From positions 1-58,230 of the forward strand of contig MU401681.1 of the NCBI GenBank assembly GCA_022579005.1: 58,230 nt of DNA. Direction: 5' to 3'. The translations under genes and the position numbers were made by a program. The notes under the pieces are model-generated. The model was given only the letters and a program-made list of their open reading frames with translations. It ran no database searches and was not told the DNA's origin. This DNA is from Poronia punctata (taxonomy: Eukaryota; Ascomycota; Sordariomycetes; Xylariales; Xylariaceae). How positions within the stretch are numbered: the first letter of the stretch is position 1; each line of letters begins with the position of its first letter. Positions 10,942-21,047 of the stretch are shown here, one piece after another.

Positions 10942-13233
10942 ATGGCTCCACGCGAGAAGAGCCAATTGAAGCGTGCGAGAGTATGTCCCCGGGCTTATGT
11001 GACTCGCTGTTCCTAAAGGCCTTTCTTTATTAACCCGCCATTGTTCTAGGATTCCCCTGGCTACCAAGACAGCGATCTAGCGAAGAAACCACGACGATCG
11101 GAGCGCCTGTCGCAAAAGCCCGAGACCGCCGGTGAAAAGCTCAAAACACCTGTCATCAAAAACCACCAACTACCCTCTCCCCTCACAAATCTCGACGACA
11201 CTTCCAGTGGGGTGGCCTATAAAGAGTCTACTGTCGAGCCGCCCGAGGGACGCCCTAGCCAAGTCACCCACCGGTCGCCCGAGGAAACCTACTCGCAGGC
11301 CCAGGGCGCCTCCTCACCTCCCCAAGACACACAGGCTTTCCCGACATCCCAACTCGTTGATGCTAACGCAGCCTTGGTCGACGAAGTGGAAGATGAAGTG
11401 AAGGAGGGCGTTTGGGGCTACCTGTTCCCTCTAGACACGAGGTACGGCGGCAGATGTGTCGTGCTGAAGAAGCGCACATTATGTCCGAATGCCGATGACG
11501 TCAAGAAGGCTATAGGACCGAACGACAAGGGCAAATGTGTTAGAGACCAAGAGGAGGCATACGAGAAGTCCAAAATAAAGGGTGTACCATCCGGTGGGTA
11601 CCTCATCGGCCGTCATCCGGAGTGCGGTAAGTCCAGCCTCGGCGCACACTGTCCGCCGTCCAAACCTGACTAACTGGGTCGCCTGCACAGACGTGATAAT
11701 AGACGATCCCGTCGTCTCGAACCGACACTGTCTACTGTTCATCGAAAACAAGGGCGACGATACGGTAGCCGTAGTAGAAGACCTGTCTAGCAATGGCACG
11801 TTCGTTAACGAGGCTATAGTTGGCCGGAATCAACGACGCGAGCTACAGGAACAGGACGAGATTGCAGTTTTGGACAAGGCTCGCTTCATATTCCGCTATC
11901 CTCGCAGTCGGACCACGAGTGCTTTCCTTCAACAGTACACCCTTCTCGAACGCCTAGGCAAAGGGCATTTTGCAGAGGTATTCCTCTGCGTGGAGAAGGC
12001 GACAGGAACACGTTATGCTGTCAAGATATTCACCAAACACCCGGGAATGGAGGAGCGGGCGAAGATGGAAGGGTTGCAACAGGAGATTGGGGTCTTGATG
12101 AGTGTCAGCCATCCCAATGTCCTCTGCCTCAAAGACACTTTCAACGAGAAGAATGCCGTCTATCTGGTGTTGGAATTAGCACCTGGGGGCGAGCTGTTCA
12201 ACCATATCGTCCTGAAGCAGAAGCTCACCGAGGATGAGACAAGAAAACTGTTTGTGCAGTTATTTCAAGGTGTCAAGTATCTGGTACGTATATCTTATGC
12301 TGTGCTCCTCCCCGCTTGCGATCCAGGGCCAGACTGACAGCGCCAAAGCACGACCGCAACATCGTACATCGCGATATCAAGCCTGAGAACATTCTTATTG
12401 TTGATAAAGAGATTCATGTCAAGCTTGCAGATTTCGGCCTCGCCAAGATCATCGGCGAGGAGTCATTCACCACGACACTATGTGGCACGCCGAGCTATGT
12501 TGCGCCCGAGATCCTAGCCGAAGGAAGGAACAGAAAGTATACCAAAGCTGTCGACATCTGGTCGCTTGGCGTTGTCCTGTACATCTGCCTTTGCGGCTTC
12601 CCGCCTTTCTCAGAGGAACTACATACACGCGAGTTCCCCTACTCGCTGTCGCAGCAAATCAAAAGCGGACGTTTCGACTACCCGTCTCCATATTGGGATT
12701 CAGTTGGAGACCCAGCGCGTAAGTTCCCCTTTATACTTTCAAACGTCATCAGTATCGAACACTAACCCATCCCAGTCGACTTGATCGATCACATGCTGGT
12801 CGTCTCGCCCGAGAGGCGCTACACTGTCGACCAATGCCTGGAACATCCCTGGATCAGCCAGAAAATGCCCGCCGTAGCGGACAGTACCGACGGCCTCGTG
12901 AGTGGCATCGGTGGACTTGGCATGGAGCGACGAGGAGTAGTCCGTGAAAGGACGCTCTTGAGTTCCATCAACTCTATCCACTTGGACCGCGAGGTGCCCC
13001 TAGGGCCGGATTCGAAGCAGCCGCTTGAAATATACGCGAAGAACCCGACGGCACAACCACGACCCGACGACAACCGAGCGCCAGAAGAGTTTGTACAAAT
13101 GGGAGGAAAGGGTGACGAACAACTGTTCACTAACGACGACAACACTTTTTATTCTACGAATCAGGCCGCCGCCGCCAAGGTGGTCAACCCTAAAGCCAAG
13201 GGGAAAGGGAAGGGAAAATCTAATGGCAGGTGA
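10942..13233 (+). CDS. chk2: Chk2/Rad53/Cds1-type checkpoint kinase (FHA + kinase)
   Basis: Effector Ser/Thr kinase of the DNA-damage checkpoint, activated by ATM/ATR-type kinases; Neurospora PRD-4 is the related example. Exons 10942-10980, 11050-11626, 11691-12283, 12349-12718 and 12776-13233 join in phase to 678 residues. The first exon encodes only 13 residues (MAPREKSQLKRAR). Residues 7-114 hold six SQ/TQ sites (7, 34, 83, 95, 107, 113), the SQ/TQ cluster expected for this class. The FHA domain spans about 190-285, with GRHPEC (200-205), SNRH (215-218) and SSNGTFVN (238-245). The kinase domain spans about 288-580: GKGHFAEV (295-302), Lys317 in YAVKIF, HRDIKPEN (410-417), DFG (431-433) and APE (455-457). 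The C-terminus ends in a Lys/Gly-rich basic stretch that could act in nuclear import. Only one FHA domain is present, as in Cds1/Chk2, unlike budding-yeast Rad53. Confidence 0.95.
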
Positions 13234-13686
13234 GAAGTTGAGGCGATTTATATTGGGATAGGAGTCGTCGCCCGTATTGAAGTATAGTCAGCGTCCGAGA
13301 GGGATGAGTTGCGTGTATATTTGCGGTTTCACCGATGTACTTTTTTTTCTTCCTTTTGATAGCGCGCAATCGTGGGTTTTTACATGTCCATGTTTATAGC
13401 CGCACTAGGTCGCGTCGTTCGTGGGCAGATTGCCGACGTCGCATTTTTTGCTTATATTGGCTGCTGGTTACTTCATGGGCCACCAATCTTGGGATATCAC
13501 ATCAATGTTTCGTGTTTTTACCAGCCATATAGTAGTTGTTGGACAAGGCGTGTGGGTATTTTAAGGAGCGATTTTCATCCCCGACAGTATATAAACGATG
13601 GAAAAGTAAAGTGGTTTTGCATCTGATCCCATTTAGCCTAGGTTAGGTCGGGGCCTTGGCGAATACTTCAATTTTCTACGACTAGA

Positions 13687-13714
13687 TGGCTATATATATA
13701 TATATATATATATA
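13687..13714. repeat. AT dinucleotide microsatellite
   Basis: A continuous alternating AT run downstream of the checkpoint kinase gene. Read directly from the sequence. Confidence 0.85.
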
Positions 13715-14290
13715 TTATCACCATTTTATAAAGAACAACAGTATATATTATATAAAAAACCATGTACCTGATGATGTCTGATGTAGAGGGGTGCCCAACT
13801 GCACATGGGTAAGAGCAAGAGCCCCCGCCAAGCTGCAAGGCCGTTTTCTTCCCCGTCTTACTTGCATCTTACGAGTACTTGTAACCAAGTAAGCAAGCAA
13901 GCAAACGAGCAAACGAGCGTTACGAGCTACCTAAAGATTTATTTATTTACGTAAAGAACACCTTTTAAAAATGTATGTACGTGGTGTTGTAAAATATTAT
14001 ATCATACATATACTATTTACTACATAACCTAAGGTAGGTAGTCATCATCCAGCTCCCTACTCGTACGTAGGTAGGTCAGGTTAGATGTGGTGGCAAAGAG
14101 CACTGCCTCCTTTTTTCCTTGGACATTTTTAGCTTGCCACAACTCCAACTCCAGCTCAGCCTCTGAAGCTAAAAAAAAAAAAAAAAAAAACCCCGCGCGA
14201 CCAAAAAATTCCCAATATGGTCGTCGGTGTCTAAGGCTGATTTTTCGGGGTAGGTTAGGTAGGGCACCTTTTCAGTAGGTAGGTAGGTCG

Positions 14291-14368
14291 ATATATATAT
14301 ATATATATACCGTAGGTAGGCACCAGCAGCCGGTTGTTTGTTTGTTTGTTTGTTGGTTGGTTGGTTGG
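14291..14368. repeat. Composite microsatellite (AT, TTTG, GGTT)
   Basis: An AT dinucleotide run is followed after about 25 bases by repeated TTTG and then repeated GGTT tetramers. Together with the poly-A run at about 14171-14190 it makes this intergenic stretch the most repeat-dense part of the gene block. Confidence 0.8.
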
Positions 14369-14591
14369 TGATGTTTCTTTTGCTAAAATATAAGAGAGCT
14401 ATGAAGAAAGTCAAACAAGCAAGCAAGCAAACAAGCAAACAAGCGTGCCATGTTATAATACCTACTTTACTAAGAATGGTAAAAGGTAGTTAGTTGTGTT
14501 ATGATATTTCGACAAAATATATATACCTACTACATTGCGTCTGGGTTTTTTTTTTTTTTTTTTTTTACATCTTTTCGTTAAGCGGAGGTCC

Positions 14592-16702
14592 ATGATGATT
14601 ACGTGGACGGAAGTTTCGAGAATATCTGATAGCGAGGAGAAGGGGAAGGGGAAAGAGGGGATTGTCGACTGGACGAGATATGATCCTCCTGAGGCTTTGG
14701 AGGATACTTGTGAAGAAGAAGAGGAGGAGGAGGAGGAGGAGGAGGAGCTGGTACGGGTTATTCACCGGTCGATTGAGAATGTGAAAGCAAGGATATTACG
14801 AGACACAGACCCGGAACCGGAACCGGAGCCAGAGCAAGAACAGGAATATAAACAGGAACCGGCCGGAGAAGAAAAAGAATGGAGGAATGAGAAGGGCAAA
14901 CAACTCGAAACAGTCTCCGAGATATCGAGTCCGAGTCCGAGTCCGAGTCCGAGTTCAAATCCAAAGACAGTCAAGAAGCCTACAAAATGGACTTTAAAAG
15001 GTCTTTTCAGAAACTCAAACAGCACTGGAGAGTCGAGCGCTGCCGGAGCTTCTCGACAGAGGATATTATCATCGACCCAATCGGAAATCGCGACATGGTC
15101 TGCGAGAAAGCGGTTTTTCCTGGACCTTATCAAGGATTCTTCTAGTGGAGGGGAACCTCCCCTGCTCGAGGTGTAAGAATCCTTTCTCCCCTCTGTTCAT
15201 CTACGACTAAAATATACCTACTTACCTATACCTAATATGTACATAGGGAATGCGTCTCCTGTCTAGACGATTTCAACCCCGAAGACACAATAAAAGCGCC
15301 CTGCCACCACTACTGCAAACCGTGTTTCCACCGCCTCGTCGAGTCTGCCTGTCGCAACGAACAACACTGGCCGCCGAAATGCTGTCTCAACACCATCCCC
15401 TCACACACTATAACAACTAATATCCCCCCCGAGCTCGCAACGCAATACCTTGCACGCGCTACAGAATGGGGTGTACCAGTATCGGAAAGGATATACTGCC
15501 ACCAACCCAACTGCAGCCTCAACATTCCACCTTCCGCAATATCCCGAGCAGAAAACACCGCGCGATGCGCGGCCGGTCATGGAACATGTATAACCTGTCG
15601 CGGGCCACCACACAGCGACGTGGAAACCTGTCCGCGGGACGTGGATGCGGCTGTGACGACGAAATTAGCAGAGGAAGAAGGCTGGACGCGATGTCCCGGA
15701 TGTCGGTCCTTTGTCGAACATCTCGACGAGTGTCAGCATATGACGTGTATATGTGGGACGCAATTCTGCTATGTTTGTGGTGGGCGTTGGCGCACTTGTT
15801 CTTGCACGATGGATCATTTGGCGGCGCATAAGCGGGATGCGGAGAGGAGGAGGCGGTTTAGATGGGAGGAGGAAGAGGCTGTTAGGCTTGTGGAGGAGTT
15901 TGCGAGGGAGGAGGAGTTGAAGAAAGAGATGTTGAAAGCAGAAGAAGAAAGAAAAGAAGAGGAGAGGAGGATGAAGTTGTTAGAGGAGAGGGTTAGGAGG
16001 GAGGAGAAAAGGAGGGAGAGTGTGGTTGTTAAGTTTGAGGGGTTGAGAGAAAGACTTAAAGCTGTGAATGAGAGGCAGGAGAAAGCAGTGCGAGAAATGC
16101 ATAAAGGGAAAGAGGAGGAGAGGAAAGAGCGGGTAGACATTGGTATGAAGACATTGGTAGAAATTCTGCAAACGGAGCGTGAGAGACTGGTTTCTACAGC
16201 AAGGGACAAGATGGCCAGACGCGAAAAGCTTGTCAAGTCGGAATACCTCGCGCGTGTTGCACAGGAGCAGCTCATAAAGGACCAGTACGCCGACAAACTG
16301 CGCTCATACTGGGGTAAAAGACCCGACGGCGAAAACAACATGACCAAAGCAATGCGCCTTCTCGAAGAAGAAATGGACCAAGCTTTCATGATGTGGAAAA
16401 AATATTCCGACGACCAACTCGAAAGGTATCGGTACCGCATGCACGAGGAGCTTGATATCCGAGCCGAACTTGATAATGAGGAAAAGCGGCGTCTAGAAGA
16501 AGAATCACGGGAGGAAGAGGACAGACTTGCGCGACAGGCAAATGGTGAGATGAGGTGGATACAAGAGGTGTTTGAGGAAAGAGACCGATTGCTCGATGAG
16601 ATGGAAACGGAGGAATTGGAAATGGAAGGAGAGGAAGATATGGATGCATGGCTCGATGAGGAGCTTTCGGCCGAGTTCTTGAGGTTGCAGGATACGATGT
16701 AG
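14592..16702 (+). CDS. RBR-type (RING-IBR-RING) E3 ubiquitin ligase with long helical tail
   Basis: RING/HECT-hybrid ubiquitin ligase that passes ubiquitin through a RING2 cysteine. Exons 14592-15172 and 15247-16702 join in phase to 678 residues; an upstream TTG-initiated frame through poly-T is not credible, and ATG at 14592 (or 14595) is chosen. Residues 1-194 are acidic and low in complexity, with an eleven-residue Glu run near 43-53 and PEPEPEPEQEQE. RING1 begins with CVSC (196-199), followed by CHHYCKPC. The IBR follows with YCHQPNC and CAAGHGTCITC. RING2 runs from CPGC (343-346) to CSC (378-380), with FCYVCG in between. The predicted catalytic cysteine is Cys356 in DECQHMTC, aligned with the GCMHMKC of parkin. 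From about residue 390 to the end the protein is almost all charged heptad-like sequence (Glu/Arg/Lys), a predicted coiled coil of roughly 270 residues. Substrate unknown. Confidence 0.9.
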
Positions 16703-17129
16703 GATACGACTACGGTTGTAACTTGTCACCGCTAAGAAGACATGACTCTAAGATGTTTGGGCAGACCTAAAGGTAATACTTCAATCATCTGTGTAAGTGT
16801 AAGTGAAGCGGGTTGTTTGCATTGAGGCTGGCGTTTTTTTATAATTATGTTTGTAAATCATATATGTTGAGTAGCTTACTGGCTCTTGCATCTATCGCAA
16901 GAAAACTTACAATGGAGCTCCTGCTTACCACTACTTTTCCAGCAAAATAGTTTGCATATAAACCAGCTTACACGCGCTTATTTATTTCAGGATTCCGGGG
17001 TGTTAGAATTTGAAGACGATATTGATACACGTTTGTTAAGTATGAGATACAATATCTAGTATGAAAGACACAGGTAAAGGTGGGCACGTGGGATGTAAAA
17101 AGAAGAAAAGAAAAAGAAAAAGAATGTAT
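16703..17129. other. Intergenic between the RBR ligase and the tRNA gene
   Basis: Holds the 3' region of the RBR ligase gene and the downstream flank of the minus-strand tRNA. Apart from the A-rich stretch that serves as tRNA terminator, nothing is recognised. Confidence 0.6.
17111..17121 (-). terminator. RNA polymerase III terminator of tRNA-Glu
   Basis: On the minus strand, TTTTT occurs at 17121-17117, ten bases or less past the tRNA 3' end, followed by more T4-T5 runs. Runs of four or more T are the usual pol III stop signal. Confidence 0.75.
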
Positions 17130-17221
17130 CTCCGAATCGGGGAATCGAACCCCGGGCTTGACGGCACATGGTACCAAGAGGTTATGAGAGCGTCAAATGT
17201 TAGCCACTACACCAATTCGGA
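17130..17221 (-). tRNA. tRNA-Glu(CTC): tRNA-Glu (anticodon CTC) with a 20-nt intron
   Basis: Read on the minus strand. The acceptor stem TCCGAAT pairs with ATTCGGA before discriminator G. A D-arm follows, then anticodon stem TGACG/CGTCA with loop C-T-CTC-A-C. The T-arm is CCCGGGGTTCGATTCCCCG-like and carries a perfect B-box GGTTCGATTCC. The anticodon CTC reads GAG (glutamate). A 20-nt intron occupies 17184-17165, directly after tRNA position 37, the canonical place for nuclear tRNA introns. The mature length is 72 nt before CCA addition. Confidence 0.93.
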
Positions 17222-18754
17222 TTTGTCATTGGAGGTTTGATGTTTAGATAAAACCAAACGCTCCCTGTTAAACTTCGAATCCTAGACTACCTTGGGTAGA
17301 TCGTCTGTTCCTGAGAACAAGATCTAGATAAACAGTTGCTATTATTCACAACCCCAACGATGGGAGTAGACAGATCCACTGCTTTTATGATGCATTCAAG
17401 GTATCGACTAAGTGTTGTCTTAATAGTCATGATGAATTTCATGCCTGTTAGGTGGGCCAAAAGTCAATTTCTTTCAGGCTCTTGGACCTACCTGTTGATC
17501 ATTAAGGGGTTGAAGAGTTTTAAAGGGTTGTGTATGCATCTATGGACCCAGGCACGCCAGGGCAAGGCAGCAGATGATGATAATTCGAGTTGCTTCTATA
17601 TAATTCTATATCGTGTTTTCCAAGTGCATATTAACTTGTACAACGTAGTTCGTCGACGTTGTTGAAGAGAACAATATCCTGTCGATCTGTCTTATCGGCT
17701 TAACCCGACAGAGAAGGCCATGAAGTTTTTGTTTGCGAAACGCCCCGACCGCAGTAATATGACTTCAAGGCACGAATATTGTCTTTCTTCCACTGTCCAT
17801 ATACGAGTAGGTATGTCCGCCTGTAACCACGTCGTTGATACCATCTCGGATCATCGATGAATCGCAGGAATTGAATATGACTATTCATGCTGCCAAGGCC
17901 GCGGGGCCGCCTGATCGAGACGTGGAAAGCTTGGGCGCAAAGAGTGGGGTAGCTGAATTCGACTATAATTTCTCCGATCGTGGCCATTCGGCTAGTGCTA
18001 AGGAACTACCTTTCCTTTTCTTCCTTGTTTGCAAGCCGAATTAGATGCTCCTTTCTCATTCGTGACGATGTCCCTTGGTGCAGGTATGCATATCTTTTTC
18101 CCCAACGCGCTCGACGTAAAGGTTTTCCGATCGATGAATCGGGTAAATCCATGAGTGTTTGATAGGTAGGTAATGAGCTGAGAGGTGCGGCTATTCCGAA
18201 GGACACACCCCCTCCCTCAGTATAATAATACTTTTCCACGTGACTGCATTCGTACAAGAAGAATCTGCAGTCGCCAGTCGAGGTACTGATAGACCAAGGC
18301 AGTATGCCGATGTACAATAGTAGCTCCAATGTCTCCATGTCAGGGTCTCCGCGACGCGGGATCCGCGTCGACCCACGGGGGGGTAAACACGGTAAATTAG
18401 GTCATTGAGTGTACGACACCGGTGTAAATGCCCCTCAATTTCGCCGGGCATCTGTCTCGTGATAAAGGAAATCGAATTGTCCCGCCAGAATGGAGGCAGC
18501 AATCCCCTTTTCTGCTCGACATTGTTTCACTCAAATCAATTATTCAACTCATTCGTGTTGAATTATTCGTCCGTCTGGTGATCGGTTGAAAAACGGACGC
18601 TACAAAAGCATTGTATCAAGGCACTGACGAAAGCGGGGTGCCTTCGTACATCCTTTCTGTCGTGTTGAAGCCAGCTCGATTGGGAGTTGCGAACTACTAA
18701 GAATACATCCTATCTACCAGTTAATCTTGAATTCGACCAGACAGGCATTCTACA
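17222..18754. other. Intergenic: galactokinase upstream region
   Basis: About 1.5 kb without a supported gene. Short frames (for example 17336-17665 plus) have no recognisable family features. One TACGAGTA octamer lies at 17812-17819 and one GTAGGTA word at 18166-18172. No regulatory site could be assigned with confidence. Confidence 0.55.
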
Positions 18755-20372
18755 ATGTCCGGGCCCGTGCCCACCGTGACTGCTCTGCAGGACATCTACA
18801 CCGAACAAGCCATCGGAGAGCAAACCACGCGATGGAACGCGCTACTGGAGAAGTTCCAAGCGCGATATGGCAGCCCGGCGCAATTCGTCGCGCGATCCCC
18901 AGGTCGCGTGAACATCATCGGCGAGCACATCGACTACTCTCTATACTCGTGTCTACCCATGGCCATTACCCCTGACGTCATCATGGCCGTATCGACCGAT
19001 GTAGAACCCTCCGTCGACGGTACCTACAAGATCCAGATCGCAAACGTGGACGACGAGCGCTTCCCTACGCGCGACTTCGACGTCCCCTTTTCCGGTGTCG
19101 AGATCGATGCGATGAAGCATGAGTGGACCAACTACTTCAAATCGGGCCTCAGGGGCGCCTTGGAGTTGCTGAGGAAAACTCATGGTGCCAACTTTAAACC
19201 CAGTAGCATGAAGATGATGATGGACGGCACTGTACCTGCGGGCGGTGGTCTGAGTTCGAGCGCTGCCTTTGTAAGCACCAGTGCGCTCGCCGTCATGGTC
19301 GCCAACGGCGAGAAGGATATCGACAAGAAGGACCTGACAGAGGTGGCTATCGTCAGTGAGCGCGCTGTTGGTGTCAACTCGGGAGGGTAAGTGGTTCACT
19401 CTGTTCATCCCTTTTCTGTGTCGCATTTGCTGACGACCTATTGTTTTATGTAGCTTGGATCAGTCTGCATCTGTCTTCTCCGAGAGGGGATCGGCTCTGC
19501 TCGTCTCCTTCCACCCGACTCTATCGGCGAGACCCGTGTACTTCCCCAAGACTGACCCCGAGCTGTGCTTCATGGTGGTCCAATCCTTCGTCACGTCCAA
19601 CAAACAAGTCACCGGACCCATCCACTTTAACCTCCGAGTGGTAGAATGCAGCATGGCGGCCGCCTACCTGAATGCCAAGCTCTGCCCAGCAGGAACCGAA
19701 CTCCCCAAGGATTCTGGTCCGCTAGGCGTGTCAATCCGTGGTTTCCACGATAATTACTTCAAGGGGACCACAAAGTCCATGCCCGAACAGCTCGAGGAGC
19801 TCATCGAGCTGACGAAGAAGACACTAACTCAAGAACAAGGCTACACCGTCGAGGAAGTCGCCTCGGGCCTCGGTATCTCGGTCGACGAGGTCAAGGCCCG
19901 TTTCATGTCCGGCTTTCCTGTGCGTGGCGAGTATTTTAAGCTACGTCAGCGAGCACTACACGTATTCACTGAGGCCCTGCGAGTGTTGCGCTTCTTGTCT
20001 CTGCTCGAGGATCCGGCACAGGCGCCTTCCTCCGACAATACCGTCGCCTTTAGCCGGCGTCTCGGAGACCTGATGAACGAGACGCAAGACTCGTGCCGCG
20101 ATGTTTATGAATGCAGCTGTCCCGAGATCGATGATATATGCCGGATCGCCCGCGAGGCTGGTAGCTACGGCAGTCGGTTGACAGGGGCTGGTTGGGGCGG
20201 GTGCAGCGTACATCTTGTACCAGCTGATAAGGTGGACCAGATCAAGGCGGCGTTGATAGAGAAGTACTACGCTAAGAGACAAATTGCCGATAAAGATATG
20301 GAGGGCGCCATCGTTGTTAGTCGGCCCATGAATGGAAGTGCCGTGTTCAAGCTTGACGGAGGCAAGATTTGA
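18755..20372 (+). CDS. gal1: Galactokinase (Leloir pathway)
   Basis: Phosphorylates alpha-D-galactose to galactose-1-phosphate with ATP; a cytosolic GHMP kinase. Exons 18755-19386 and 19454-20372 join in phase to 516 residues, the usual size of fungal Gal1. The galactokinase signature GRVNIIGEHIDY is at residues 50-61. The GHMP ATP-binding motif GGGLSSSAA is at about 163-171. The third conserved motif GSRLTGAGWGGC is at about 450-461. The single intron falls in GVNSGG|LDQSASVF, right after the conserved active-site region. No other GAL gene (epimerase, uridylyltransferase) is adjacent, in keeping with the dispersed Leloir genes of filamentous fungi. Confidence 0.96.
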
Positions 20373-20683
20373 AGGGAATTGTCTTTGGCCGGCTAGAAAG
20401 TATATATTGTATAATAGGTCTATGGACAAGATTCGGAACCAAACTAAGGAATGATAGTATTGGTTTGGCTTCGTCGAATAGGGAAAATGAGATGAATGCA
20501 AATCCAAGTCTTATCCCTTAGACGATATCTATCCACTCCTAACAAATCTCCCCTTTTTTCTTTCTCCTTCTCATTAAACACTTATCTCAAAACATCCCCA
20601 AACTCCCAAGTCCTAACCATGCGCTTCAATAACAAATATCTGCGCAGAGAAATAAGAGAACCCAAATGTCAAAAAACCCCCCC
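20373..20683. other. Intergenic between convergent genes
   Basis: Short 3' region between galactokinase and the minus-strand 99-residue gene. A plus-strand frame through here is the shadow of that small gene. No other feature seen. Confidence 0.6.
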
Positions 20684-21047
20684 CTATTTCGTCCACCCCA
20701 AAACATTCAACAAGCTATTCCGCGGATCCCCAAAAGTCTCCACCTGCAAATGTCTTCTCCGAGCAGCTTCCACCTCTGGGGTATTCTGCTGCGCAAAGAT
20801 GTGGTCGAAAGCTCCTGATTCGCGCTGTAATTGTCGGGATATGTACATCCCTACGAAGCTGGCTGCGCCTAGCCAGGCTAGAGTTGGAAGAAGGAGTCTG
20901 TGAGGGGGGAGGGGGAGGGTTAGTTGTTAAGTAATAAGAGTGTAAGTAGGTAGGCTGTTACCTTTTAGACGCTATTGATGATGTGGTGAATACGGGTGGT
21001 GGTGGTGATACCCGAGCGGTGATGTGCATGCGTCTTGATGGTTGCAT
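20684..21047 (-). CDS. Small single-span membrane protein, 99 aa, unknown function
   Basis: Two exons on the minus strand, 21047-20962 and 20897-20684, with donor GTAACA and acceptor CTCACAG, join in phase to 99 residues. The start MQPSRRMHITARVS is basic and lacks acidic residues, so it could be a mitochondrial targeting sequence. One hydrophobic segment follows (LLLPTLAWLGAASFVGMYI, residues 30-48), then a polar tail with QLQRESGAFDHIFAQQNTPE and, at the end, GDPRNSLLNVLGWTK. A coherent tail after a properly spliced intron argues for a real gene. I do not recognise the family. A small mitochondrial inner- or outer-membrane protein is the best guess. Confidence 0.75.

Larger units (their letters stand above)
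13234..14591. other. Intergenic with dense simple repeats
   Basis: Region between the checkpoint kinase and the RBR ligase. It holds an AT dinucleotide run near 13687-13714, AAGC/AAAC-type repeats near 13888-13918 and 14412-14445, a poly-A run near 14171-14190, a second AT run near 14291-14310, TTTG/GGTT repeats near 14334-14368, several GTAGGTA words and a poly-T run near 14546-14568 just before the ligase start. A few short frames here are by-products of these repeats. Confidence 0.7.
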
